From: Lithodes maja | Lineage: Eukaryota; Arthropoda; Malacostraca; Decapoda; Lithodidae | DNA: 64,000 nt | Reading direction: 5' to 3' | Assembly: GCA_037953745.1 (NCBI GenBank) | Contig: JBAKBP010004274.1 | Span: 62,001 to 126,000 of the forward strand | Shown here: positions 10,954 through 20,158 of the stretch, piece by piece | How the letters are laid out: the number at the start of each line of letters is the position of its first letter | Position numbering within the stretch: position 1 is the first letter of the stretch | Position numbers and translations under genes: made by a program | The notes under the pieces: model-generated | Databases searched by the model: none | The model's input: only the letters and a program-made list of their open reading frames with translations | Told to the model about the DNA's origin: nothing

Positions 10954-13441
10954 TAACGTCGGAACGTCATTATGGGAGGAAATTAAAATGGCATCAAGGT
11001 TTAGCAATGTGTGCATTATGGGGGATTTTAATTTTCCGAATATAGATTGGCAGCATCAAATAGGAGACTCTGATTCTGAGGAGTTTATAGAGGTAGTACA
11101 AGATAGTTTTTTATTTCAATTCATAGATACGCCGACTAGAGGTAATAATATTCTCGATTTAGTTTTCAGTAACAATGAACATATGGTAAATAATGTAGAG
11201 ATAGGGGACCACCTAGGAAATAGTGACCACAATTCTGTGTATTTTAATATACAATGGAAAGGTAATACCAGAGAGAATACAATATTAATACCTGACTTTA
11301 GAAAAGCCAATTATGGGGGGTTAAGAAGAGCCCTATTAGCGGACCCTATGGTCAAAAAATTAAGTCGATCCAGGTGTCCAAATGAGTGTACCCCGTCTCA
11401 GGCACCTGTCATCTTAAGTCAGGAAGGGACGTCAACCTTGGTAGATACATACGATAATTTTATCAAGTCAGTATTCAATGCACAAAATAAATACATCCCC
11501 AAAAGAAAATTTAGATCAACACAGAACCAACCCAAATGGATGAATAATAGACTATTAGATCTTCTAGGACAAAAGAGAGGAATATATAGAAAAAATAGAA
11601 AAGGCGAAATTCACCTACTTGCTTACTATCAGAATCTATCAAGACAGGTAAAAAAGGATATTAGGAAAGAAAAAAGAAATTATGAAATTAAGGTTGCCAA
11701 TGACTCAAAAAATAATCCTAAAGCTTTTTACCAACTATATAAATCCAAGGTTAGAGATGTAATTGGTCCGCTTAAAACTTCGATAGGAGAAATGACAGAA
11801 AATGATTTAGAAATGTGCAGTACATTAAATAGTCAATTTCTTTCCGTTTTCACTAATGAAAATTTGGCACAGTTTCCAGAAGTCCGTAAGGTATATAGCG
11901 ATAGTATAGAAAATAGGTTAAGTACGGTTACTATAAGTAGAAATGATGTGCTTAAGGAAATTGACAGACTGAAACCTCATAAATCGCCTGGTCCTGATGA
12001 GGTATATGCTAGAGTATTAAAAGGATGTAGGGATGAGTTAAGTTACCCATTAACATTTTTATTTAACAAGTCATTGGAGACAGGTATAGTTCCAGAAGCT
12101 TGGAAGCTTGCAAACGTAGTTCCGATCTTCAAAAAAGGTGACAAATCAATAGCATCCAATTACCGTCCCATTAGTCTTACATCAATCATAGGAAAGCTAC
12201 TAGAGTCAATTATTGCTAGTAAAATTAGAAACCACTTAGATACATTTAATTTAATAAATTCTTCTCAGCATGGATTCACTCAGGGACGTTCTTGCCTTAC
12301 TAATTTGCTTAGTTTTTTCTCAGAGGTATATGAAGCAGTAGATAATGACAAGTCATATGATATAATATATTTAGATTTCAGTAAAGCTTTCGACAGAGTC
12401 CCCCATGAGAGATTGATGAGAAAGGTTGAGGCGCATGGAATAGGTGGGGCGTTGTTGGGATGGATTAGGTCATGGCTAATTGGTAGGAAGCAGAGAGTCA
12501 GCATAAATGGTACGAAGTCAGAATGGGGAGCAGTCAAAAGTGGTGTCCCCCAGGGATCTGTATTAGGTCCTCTGTTGTTTGTTATATACATAAATGACCT
12601 TGATTTAGGTATAACTAGTAGGATAAGTAAATTTGCAGACGATACCAAAATGGGGAGAACAATTGATTCAGATAGAGATATAGAGTGCCTCCAAAGGGAT
12701 CTAGATACCTTACACGAATGGTCAGTAAATTGGCAGATGAAGTTTAACATTGACAAATGCAAGGTATTAAAGATAGGGAAGATGCATACAAATGTTAAAT
12801 ATAAACTAGCTAATGTGGAATTAGAAAACTCGAATTGTGAGAAAGATCTAGGTGTGTTTGTTAGCAATGATTTGAAGCCTAGACAACAGTGTATAAGCGT
12901 TCGAAACAAGGCAAACAGGATTCTCGGGTTCATCTCAAGGAGTGTGAGTAACAGAACTGCTGATGTTATCTTAAAACTTTACTTGTCATTAGTGAGACCC
13001 CATATGGATTATGCTGTTCAATTTTGGTGTCCTTATTACAGAATGGACATAGATTCATTGGAGAGAGTACAACGTAGAATGACAAAAATGATCCATAATA
13101 TTAGAAATCTTCCGTATAAAGAAAGGTTGAAGAAATTAGGCTTACATTCGTTAGAGAGACGCAGAGTTAGAGGGGATATGATAGAGGTGTTCAAGTGGGT
13201 TAGTGGGATTAACAAAGGGGACATGACAAATGTACTAAAGCTCAGTGATAGCGAAAGAACTCGTACCAATGGTTTCAAATTAGATCAATTTCGTTTCAGA
13301 AAAGATATAGGCAAATATTGGTTTGGTAACAGAGTTGTAGATGGGTGGAATGGACTACCAAGTGCTATAGTGGGATTAAAAACGATAGGGAGGTTTAAGA
13401 TAAAATTGGATAAGCATATGGACGAGAAGGGTTGGGTGTGA
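10954..13441 (+). CDS. CR1-like ORF2: endonuclease C-terminal half + reverse transcriptase
   Basis: One uninterrupted frame of about 829 element-derived codons. The apparent ATG at 10937 lies in the LTR, not in the element. In order: the end of an APE-type endonuclease (GDFNFPNIDW, LDLVFS, GNSDHN motifs, roughly residues 30-110), a basic linker, then the RT with KSPGPDEV, NYRPISLTS, the QHGFTQGRSC block, YLDFSKAFDRVPHERL, GVPQGSVLGPLLF and the catalytic FADD, then thumb and a C-terminal WNGLPSA motif, ending KGWV. All main RT motifs are intact. The N-terminal half of the endonuclease, including its first catalytic residues, is absent, so it could not start target-primed transposition by itself. 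It is the best-preserved copy outside the 45-54 kb cluster. Confidence 0.9.
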
Positions 13442-13656
13442 AGGGGGATCAGCAGGGTTGGGCCAATCAGCGCTCTGCAGACCCCCGTAATCCTGCGTTA
13501 ATCTCTAACCGTTTTGGTAAGATGATCCTCAGGGTATTAGAGTGTTGAGCCAATAATTGGGCTTTGTAATTGGGGTTGTGTGGGACAGGGATCTGCCTTG
13601 CTTAGGCCAATCGGCTTTCTGCAGACTCCCATTTTCTTATGTTCTTATGTTCTTAT
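10954..13656 (+). mobile_element. CR1-like family B retrotransposon, copy B2, nested in Gypsy-1 LTR
   Basis: The insert is flanked by GAGCC at 10949-10953 and 13657-13661, a clean 5-bp target duplication. The undisturbed site exists in the 3' LTR near 21144. The 3' end is TTCTTATGTTCTTATGTTCTTAT. The 5' end is truncated inside the endonuclease domain. Confidence 0.9.
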
Positions 13657-14365
13657 GAGCCGCATGCTCGCCCATTGTTGCCCTGCCTTGATACCCCAGC
13701 TAGACTTTATTAACTGAGCAGACACTGGTTAGAGATAAGCCCCCATTATTATATGTATGCAACATTATTATTCACTGCACTTTTGAGCCGAGGTTGTTGT
13801 TGAGTTGCACAACCCTAGTAGGCTGTTGCGTTGTGTCACGAAGCATTTCTTTAGTTGTCGAGCAATACTACCTTTGCGCAGTCTTTATTATTCGCCTGCC
13901 TATTATTACTATATGTCCTAGCATTTATTGTGACCCGTATTCTGCATTATAATTGTTCAAGATTCTTTACGAACATCTTCCCAGCATCAGACTTATTTCA
14001 GAAGTTTCCAGTTGATGTTGCAGGACTAGCATTGCACTTTCTTTAATACAGGAGTGCCAGTTATTTGAGTATCTACTGTAACGTTAATTATTCACGTTAA
14101 CTATCTTTTCTTTGTGTAACCTAATCGAGTAATCTTTTACTGTTTGAGAATAGGCTGTTTCATCGAGCGTCAGCCTAGTGTGTGTGCACCAGTTACCGAG
14201 TCATAGGATACCTCGTTGTCCAGGCATGGCTCAGGGCAGTAATGGTGTTTTGTTTTCCAGTGTTTAAGGCAGGGGTTGGATCTAGTGTTACCGTTGTTGC
14301 ATTTTGCCATTATCTAGTCCAATGTTGAAGAGCCCTGTGTCTTTGAGAACCTGGATCGTAACAAA

Positions 14366-14385
14366 TGGGGACCTAGCTCAGGATC
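14366..14385 (+). promoter_or_regulatory. candidate primer binding site of Gypsy-1
   Basis: TGGGGACCTAGCTCAGGA begins two bases after the LTR end. A TGG start directly after the LTR is where the tRNA primer binding site sits in such elements. I could not identify the matching tRNA. Confidence 0.5.
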
Positions 14386-14583
14386 TTGTGAACTAAGAGA
14401 TAATTGCAGGATTGTTGTGGTCATTTGTTTTATTGAGGAATATAGTGGGCACGTTAATTTTTTTTTGGCAAAGTAGTATAGCACTTGAGAGTCTTCAGAC
14501 ATTTTTGGCAAGTGAATAGTGCTACATAAGAGTTTGGGGTACTTCTTTTCTGAATATTGTGGTGAGAAATTTTTGTGAGCATC

Positions 14584-15054
14584 ATGTCTTATACCGGGTC
14601 AGAGGAGAATGGAGACACAGTACGTAATGTCGAAACTGAGGAACAGCAGCATGATGAAAGGGTTAATCGGGTGAACTGTGAGGAGGATGCTAGGATATTT
14701 TTGCAATGGCCTGTTACTGCCGAGCGGTTGGAGGGTATGGATCGGTACGGTCTGCAATGCCTGGCCACAGCTATCGGTCATGCGGTTACTAGCAGCATGA
14801 CCAAGGATAACTTGATAACGTGTGTACTGGGCAGGGTGACTGGTGAGCGAGATGGGTTGAGTGCTCAGAGCCCTTCGGCCATGCTTCCCCTACACTCGAC
14901 TCCCAGCCATCCCAGTAGTTTGCCGACCCCGGGTACGCTTCCGCAGTTGGGTGGTGACTGGCAGGGTGGGTTGTCCCTGGGGGGACCACCGGTAATTTCA
15001 AACATTGTAGCACCTTCACCTCCTCAAAGGGTTATCTCCAGAATTATTGTTTAA
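14584..15054 (+). CDS. Gypsy-1 Gag, N-terminal segment
   Basis: I chose the ATG at 14584; the frame is open a few codons upstream. Residues about 30-85 (EEDARIFLQW to CVLGRV) resemble in layout the N-terminal segment of Gypsy-2 Gag (60053 downward): ARxF, a helix, an LA-rich helix, an MxK motif and a last helix, like a small SAP-type helical fold. A proline/serine-rich linker follows. The frame stops at 15052 just as the coiled coil would begin, and the coil continues one base shifted, so a frameshift between about 15010 and 15050 splits the protein. Function beyond Gag is not clear. Confidence 0.7.
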   Translation: MSYTGSEENGDTVRNVETEEQQHDERVNRVNCEEDARIFLQWPVTAERLEGMDRYGLQCLATAIGHAVTSSMTKDNLITCVLGRVTGERDGLSAQSPSAMLPLHSTPSHPSSLPTPGTLPQLGGDWQGGLSLGGPPVISNIVAPSPPQRVISRIIV

Positions 15055-15664
15055 GCTCGAATTAGCTAAGCTTCAGCATCAGCAGCAATTAGAATTAGCC
15101 AAGATAGAAGAGAGAAAAACTATCAGTCAAGCAAAAATCCAAGCTGAGTCGACTAGGTACTGTGCCGACATGGACGTAGAGAAGTCGCGAGTAGAGACAA
15201 TGGGACAGCGACTTGGGGCTGGTAACTGTGTTCATGAGCAGTCTCTCTCGCACTTATTGAAACTGGTTCCGGTGTTTGATGAGAGTGGTGTAACAGAATT
15301 TTTCACACGATTCGAGAAGAAGTGCCAGATCCACCAGTGGCCTAGGGAGAAGTGGGCAGCCCTTGTTTCCTCTAGACTTGTGGGCAAGGGACTCAGGGCT
15401 TATGATGCATTGCCTATAGAGTCTTGTATTATCTATGAGGAACTCAAGGAGGCTGTCCCGAGAGCATACGAACTACAACCAGAGACGTACAGGTTGAATT
15501 TCCGGGGTGTTACCAAGGGTCGGGAGAGCACCTTTTTGGAGCATGCCCGGGAGCTGTCCGATGCTTTTGGGAATTGGCTGAGGTCGGAGAAAGCTACTAC
15601 GTTTGAAGACATTAAACAGTTGGTGCTTTTAGAGCAGTTTTTCAAATCACGGGCGGCGACCTGA
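15011..15664 (+). CDS. Gypsy-1 Gag, coiled coil and SCAN-like capsid
   Basis: The segment starts GLSPELLFKLELAK and forms a charged coiled coil rich in Q, E and K up to about 15180. The capsid-like domain follows: LLKLVPVF, EKWAAL, YEELKEAV, YELQPETYRLNFR, and FEDIKQLVLLEQFF. The spacing of these helices matches the SCAN domain of vertebrate zinc-finger proteins, which is known to derive from Gmr1-like Gag. The last helix (LQEAAEMADLRL) lies in the next frame from about 15655, so another frameshift splits the domain. The equivalent domain of Gypsy-2 is at 59607 downward. Confidence 0.75.
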   Translation, partial: HLHLLKGLSPELLFKLELAKLQHQQQLELAKIEERKTISQAKIQAESTRYCADMDVEKSRVETMGQRLGAGNCVHEQSLSHLLKLVPVFDESGVTEFFTRFEKKCQIHQWPREKWAALVSSRLVGKGLRAYDALPIESCIIYEELKEAVPRAYELQPETYRLNFRGVTKGRESTFLEHARELSDAFGNWLRSEKATTFEDIKQLVLLEQFFKSRAAT

Positions 15665-16770
15665 CGGTAAACCTTAAAGAAAAGCAACCAAAAACTCTAC
15701 AGGAGGCAGCTGAGATGGCTGACCTCCGGCTATCACTAATTCGTGGGTGCGGGTCTGCCCAGCGTAGTGAGGCAGGTAACAAGGGGCGTGATGCCCCACC
15801 CCCCCGAGTTAGTGATATACCTTATGCAAACAAGTACAAGAGCCATGATACCAAGACTGACCACAAGACTAGCACCGTCCCATTTAAGAAGGGGCCGGGC
15901 CCTTCCCAGTACCAAGGGAAGCCCAAAGGGGAGTTGGAGTGTTATCATTGTCATAAAAAGGGGCACTTTGCAAGAATCTGTCCTAGCAACCCACCTACAG
16001 CAGCTGTGTCTTTGGCCTGCAACATTGGTGTGTCTCCGAAGTCATCTGAGTTTGCCCGGGGCAGTTCGTCAGAGGCTGAGGCACAACCAATGCAGAAGCA
16101 CCTGGGAGGCTCGAACCCTGCTCAGGATGTTTTTTGCGACCATAGAGGGCGGGGTTGCGTGATGTGGGCGGGGCGCAAGCATGGAGTAGAGGTCTTGCGC
16201 GATACAGGTGCTTCCCAGACTCTGATGAAAAACTTGACTGGCTACCCTATAAACGCGGCTCGGGTGGTGGTGGTGCAGGGTATTAATGCAACTCGGTCAT
16301 ACCCGCTGGTGCGGTTGGAGTTGGAGGTGGATGGTGTGGCACGTGAATTGGATGTCGGGATTGTGGAGAAACTGCCAGTGGAGGGCGTCGATATTCTTCT
16401 CGGCAACGACTTTGCAATGCCCGCTTCTGAGGTTCTACCCTTAGTCGTTGCCGAGAGGCCGGCCGATGTGAGTAGGGAAGAGCAAGAGTGGGTCGAGCGG
16501 TGCCAGACACAACCCATGGCGTGTGTTGTCACCCGAGCTCGGGCAGCTAAAGTGTCACAGCCTAGTCCTCCGTCTTCAGACCAGCGGAGGAACGATCAAC
16601 AGGAGGAGGCTAAAGCTAGAGTTGATTTTAAGAGTTTTGACTCGGCGGCTCTCCTGGGTGATTCAGTATTAGCACCATTACTTAATTCTGGAGTAGCCCC
16701 TGGGCCTGTCATCGAGAGTGACGAGGCTGGGCATGACGAGTCTCCACGACAGCAACGTTATATACATTGA
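15655..16770 (+). CDS. Gypsy-1 Gag zinc knuckle and aspartic protease
   Basis: The frame begins with the end of the SCAN-like capsid (GDLTVNLKEK), then a basic linker, a CCHC zinc knuckle C-x2-C-x4-H-x4-C (15940-15981, CYHCHKKGHFARIC) for RNA binding, and a retropepsin-type protease with the LRDTGASQT active site (DTG at 16201-16209) and the ILLGND motif near 16390. The protease would cut Gag-Pol. A TGA at 16768 ends the frame in the linker to integrase; the following 170 bases are open until a T-run at 16944-16950 shifts the frame again. Confidence 0.85.
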   Translation, partial: GDLTVNLKEKQPKTLQEAAEMADLRLSLIRGCGSAQRSEAGNKGRDAPPPRVSDIPYANKYKSHDTKTDHKTSTVPFKKGPGPSQYQGKPKGELECYHCHKKGHFARICPSNPPTAAVSLACNIGVSPKSSEFARGSSSEAEAQPMQKHLGGSNPAQDVFCDHRGRGCVMWAGRKHGVEVLRDTGASQTLMKNLTGYPINAARVVVVQGINATRSYPLVRLELEVDGVARELDVGIVEKLPVEGVDILLGNDFAMPASEVLPLVVAERPADVSREEQEWVERCQTQPMACVVTRARAAKVSQPSPPSSDQRRNDQQEEAKARVDFKSFDSAALLGDSVLAPLLNSGVAPGPVIESDEAGHDESPRQQRYIH

Positions 16771-16940
16771 GAGAGACAGAGGGAGCAGCCCAGTATCGGG
16801 GAAGGTCATGCATTGCTCCGGGAGCAGTTAGATCGCTTGGCACCCTCAGATATACGTCGGTTGCAACTAGAGGACCCTGAGCTCCAAACGTGTGCTAATG
16901 GAGCTGTAGAGCTCGACGAGGACGGCGATGCACAGCCAGG

Positions 16941-18422
16941 AGATTTTTTTATTTAGAAGGCATCCTCTATAGGCGTTTTCAAGACCATAAACGTAGTTGG
17001 CAAGAGGGGTCCGGAGTAGTGGACCAGTTGGTGGTGCCACGGGAGTGCAGGGATAGCCTACTGAGGTTGGCGCATGACATACCACTGGCAGGACATCTAG
17101 GGGTGAGAAAGACGGTGGCGGCTTTAGAAAAATTGTTTTGGTGGCCGGGGTTGAAGGGGCAGGTGGTAACCTGGATAGCAAGGTGTCATACGTGCCAGAG
17201 GGTTGGAAAACCTAACCAAACAATTCCGAGAGCCCCGTTGCACCCCATTCCTGTCAGTGGACCGCCCTTCAGTAAGGTCATCATTGATATGGTCGGACCC
17301 CTAACCCCTACTAGTGCCGGTAATAAATTTCTATTAACTATCATGGATGTGGCCACTCGTTATCCTGATGCATATCCAATGAGAAATGGCACGGCGAAAA
17401 CTGTTGTCCGGAACCTGCTCTTGTATTGCTCGCGGTATGGTTACCCGCAAGAGGTGCAATCGGACCAAGGTTCTAATTTTACCTCTAATCTGTTCAAACA
17501 AACTATGATTCAGCATGGCATCAGCACTGTCGTCTCTTCTGCGTATCACCCGGAGAGTCAAGGGGTGTTGGAGAGGTGGCACGCCATGCTGAAAAGCATG
17601 CTTCGATGTTATTGCGCAGAGAACGGAAAGGATTGGGACCTTGGTCTGCCGTATGTTTTGTTCGTGGCAAGAGAAGTACCTGGAGAGAGTCTCGGTTTCA
17701 GTCCGAATGAGCTTGTTTTCGGGCATCAGGTGAGGGGCCCTCTCCACATGGTGAAGGAGATTTGGGAGGGTACCGCTAAGCCATGTTCTATGTTGAGATA
17801 CGTCCTCGAGAGCAGAGGGAGAATGCTTAGAAGTCTGGAGCTGGCCGGGCGTAATTTGGTGAGTTCGCAGGCCCGTATGAAGGACAGGTACGATACTAAG
17901 GCGAAACTCCGGGAGTTTCAGGTAGGTCAAGAGGTGTTGGTCCTGTTACCTTTGGCAGGTCATCCTCTGGCTGCCAAGTACGCTGGGCCTTATCGGGTGG
18001 TGTCAAAGATCTCCGATCTAGATTACCTCGTTGCCACTCCTGACCGGAAGAAGCGTAACCAACTATGCCACATTAATTTGTTGAAGGAGTATGTGAGGCG
18101 CCCACCTGAGTCACTAGCTGTCCCTGTGTTGACCTGCTGCGGTCATGGTGGAGAAGGAGAGGGGGGCAGCAATGATCAGGTGGATGATAACTGGGATTGT
18201 CATGTCTCGGCTGATCAGTGGGCGGGGAATTCGAGCCAATGTGCGCATGATGCTCTGGCGCACCTGCCGGAGGAACAGCAGGTGGCAGTGCAGCGCTTGT
18301 TCGATTCATACCCCACTGTATTTGCCGAGCACCCAGGCCTCACTACTCAAGCGGTGCATGACGGCGATGTAGGAGAGCACCCCCCCCTTCAAGTCGATAC
18401 CTTATCAGGTGCCACCCATTAA
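16941..18422 (+). CDS. Gypsy-1 integrase
   Basis: Frame begins FFYLEGILYRR right at the T-run. It has the HHCC zinc-binding domain (AHDIPLAGH, then RCHTCQ, about 17065-17200), then the DDE core: IIDMVGPL, VQSDQGSNF and ESQGVLERWH, with the final Asp-Glu spacing of the family. A GPY/F module (AKYAGPYRV) follows near the C-terminus, then a short linker with PGLTTQAVHD that leads into the RT. It inserts the cDNA into the genome. The frame is lost at a run of eight C at 18380-18387, after which RT starts. The position before RT is the notable feature. Confidence 0.9.
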   Translation, partial: RFFYLEGILYRRFQDHKRSWQEGSGVVDQLVVPRECRDSLLRLAHDIPLAGHLGVRKTVAALEKLFWWPGLKGQVVTWIARCHTCQRVGKPNQTIPRAPLHPIPVSGPPFSKVIIDMVGPLTPTSAGNKFLLTIMDVATRYPDAYPMRNGTAKTVVRNLLLYCSRYGYPQEVQSDQGSNFTSNLFKQTMIQHGISTVVSSAYHPESQGVLERWHAMLKSMLRCYCAENGKDWDLGLPYVLFVAREVPGESLGFSPNELVFGHQVRGPLHMVKEIWEGTAKPCSMLRYVLESRGRMLRSLELAGRNLVSSQARMKDRYDTKAKLREFQVGQEVLVLLPLAGHPLAAKYAGPYRVVSKISDLDYLVATPDRKKRNQLCHINLLKEYVRRPPESLAVPVLTCCGHGGEGEGGSNDQVDDNWDCHVSADQWAGNSSQCAHDALAHLPEEQQVAVQRLFDSYPTVFAEHPGLTTQAVHDGDVGEHPPLQVDTLSGATH

Positions 18423-19651
18423 ACTCCCAGCGCTCAGGGATGAGCTGGAGTATATGCTGGCGAGAGGTTTGATCGAGAAGGGGGCAGTACGGTGGACTTC
18501 TCCTGTCACTCTGCAGCCCAAACCTGATGGAAAAGTTCGGTTCTGCATTGATTTTAGGCGGTTGAACGGGTTGACCCCCACCAATGCATATCCTCTTCCC
18601 TGGGTGGATGACAGTGTGGATAAGATCGGGAAAGCAAGGTACTTGACCAAGGTAGACCTCATCAAAGGCTACTGGCAAGTACCACTGTCTGAGCGGGCTA
18701 AAGAGGTGTGCGGGTTTGTGGTGGATGGCAGTACTTACCGTTGCAACGTGATGCCATATGGTCTGAAAAATGCACCGGCCACTTTCCAGAGCTTAATGAA
18801 CGACATTGTAGCAGACATCCCAAACTGTACTGTCTACCTTGATGACGTGATCATTTATGACAACGATTTCCAAAGTCACTGTGAGCACATAGAAGCCTTA
18901 TTTAGTCAACTTAGTACAGCAGGCTTGGTGGTTAATCTGGGCAAGTGTGACTTTGTGCAAGCCACGGTGCAGTATCTGGGGTTTGTGGTTGGGTTAGGGC
19001 AGGTGAGCCCGCCCCAACAGAAGATACAGGCTATCGACTTGTTCCCCAGGCCGACCACCAAGCGGCAGATCATGAGATTTTTGGGCATGATTGGGTATTA
19101 CCGCCGCTTTATAAGAGGTTATTCTACTGTGCTAGCTCCTTTGACAGATCTACTAGCTAAAGATAAAAAGTTCCGCTGGGCACCTGAGTGTGAGCAGGCG
19201 TTTCGAGTAGTTAAACACCTTTTATGCACTCACCCTATCCTCAGGGCCCCGGACTTTGAACGACCATTTCAGTTGGCGACTGATGCCAGCGGAGTAGGGG
19301 CTGGTGCCGTACTTTTGCAGACAGACGAGGAAGGTCTTGAGCATCCAGTCAGTTTCTTTTCAAAGAAATTTAATTCAGCACAGAAAAACTATTCGGTTGT
19401 TGAAAAGGAACTGCTGGCAATTGTGTTAGCGCTCAGACACTTTGAGGTCTATGTTCCTGCCTATGGGCCAGTCGTGGTAGTGTATACCGACCACCACCCG
19501 CTTAAATTCCTCAATCAATTCCACAACCGGAATATGAGGCTGACCAGATGGTCGCTCATGTTGCAAGAGTACAACTTAAGACATTCGCCATATTGCCGGT
19601 TGTGAGAATGTGATTGCGGACTGTTTGTCGCGGGTGGAGGATCCGGGGTAG
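18382..19651 (+). CDS. Gypsy-1 reverse transcriptase and RNase H
   Basis: Open from the C-run to 19605, then one shift to a stop at 19649-19651. RT motifs: QPKPDGKVRFCIDFRRLN, YLTKVDLIKGYWQVPL, MPYGLKNAPATFQ and the catalytic YLDD (18835-18846), FLGMIGYYRRFI thumb. RNase H follows: TDASGVGAGAVL, EKELLAIVLA and YTDHHPLKFLN give the D, E, D residues. A frameshift near 19595 precedes the end of RNase H (CENVIADCLSR). Apart from this shift the enzyme looks complete. Confidence 0.9.
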
Positions 19652-20158
19652 GCTACCACAGTATGTTGGTATAGCCTCCTGTCTTGGCTCGCGGTGTATT
19701 TTTGCGCTGGTGCTTGTTGGCTCGCGTGTGTAGCATCAGCGTAGGGTCGCAGGGCAGGAGTTGTTGGCTTTGATTAGAAGAAAATTAGGCTACATCTATA
19801 GTAGCCGCCAAAAACAACATTTAAATAAAATATGAAAAATTAAATAAAAACTCTTTCATTTTAATAATTAATTTTAAGATAATATTGTAGCTGAGTACTG
19901 AGTGCAGATGATTTTCCCTCAGTAGGCTGTGCTTCTTAAAGCTCGCTCTGGGAGCACAATGTTATGAATTAATGTATTATATTTGGGAAGGGTGATAAGA
20001 TTTTTTTTATAAAAAAAAATGTGGTTGTATTTTTTTGAGGAGACTGAGCTTGCATTCCATGAGTGGCAGAGTGGTTAGGAGTGGCAGATTCTAGCGACAT
20101 TCTGCCTGTTCAGATAATAATGGGCTCATGGTTGAGTGTCCCATATCTTGGGGGGGGG
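19652..20158 (+). other. Gypsy-1 3' untranslated region and polypurine tract
   Basis: This is non-coding sequence between the RNase H stop and the 3' LTR. It ends in a G-run (20149-20160) directly before the LTR, where the polypurine tract that primes plus-strand DNA is expected. The first two LTR bases read GG instead of TG, probably absorbed in the G-run. Confidence 0.65.

Larger units (their letters stand above)
9966..14363 (+). repeat. Gypsy-1 5' LTR, interrupted by B2
   Basis: Without the 2703-bp CR1-like insert and its 5-bp duplication, the LTR is 1690 bp, matching the 3' LTR (1689 bp). It starts TGACGCC and ends GATCGTAACA. It matches the 3' LTR almost base for base on both sides of the insert. 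Confidence 0.85.

Noticed and set aside
12280..12933. 217-codon minus frame within B2, repeated in B4 and B5
   Set aside because: Antisense shadow of the CR1-like RT; its recurrence only reflects the recurrence of the RT.
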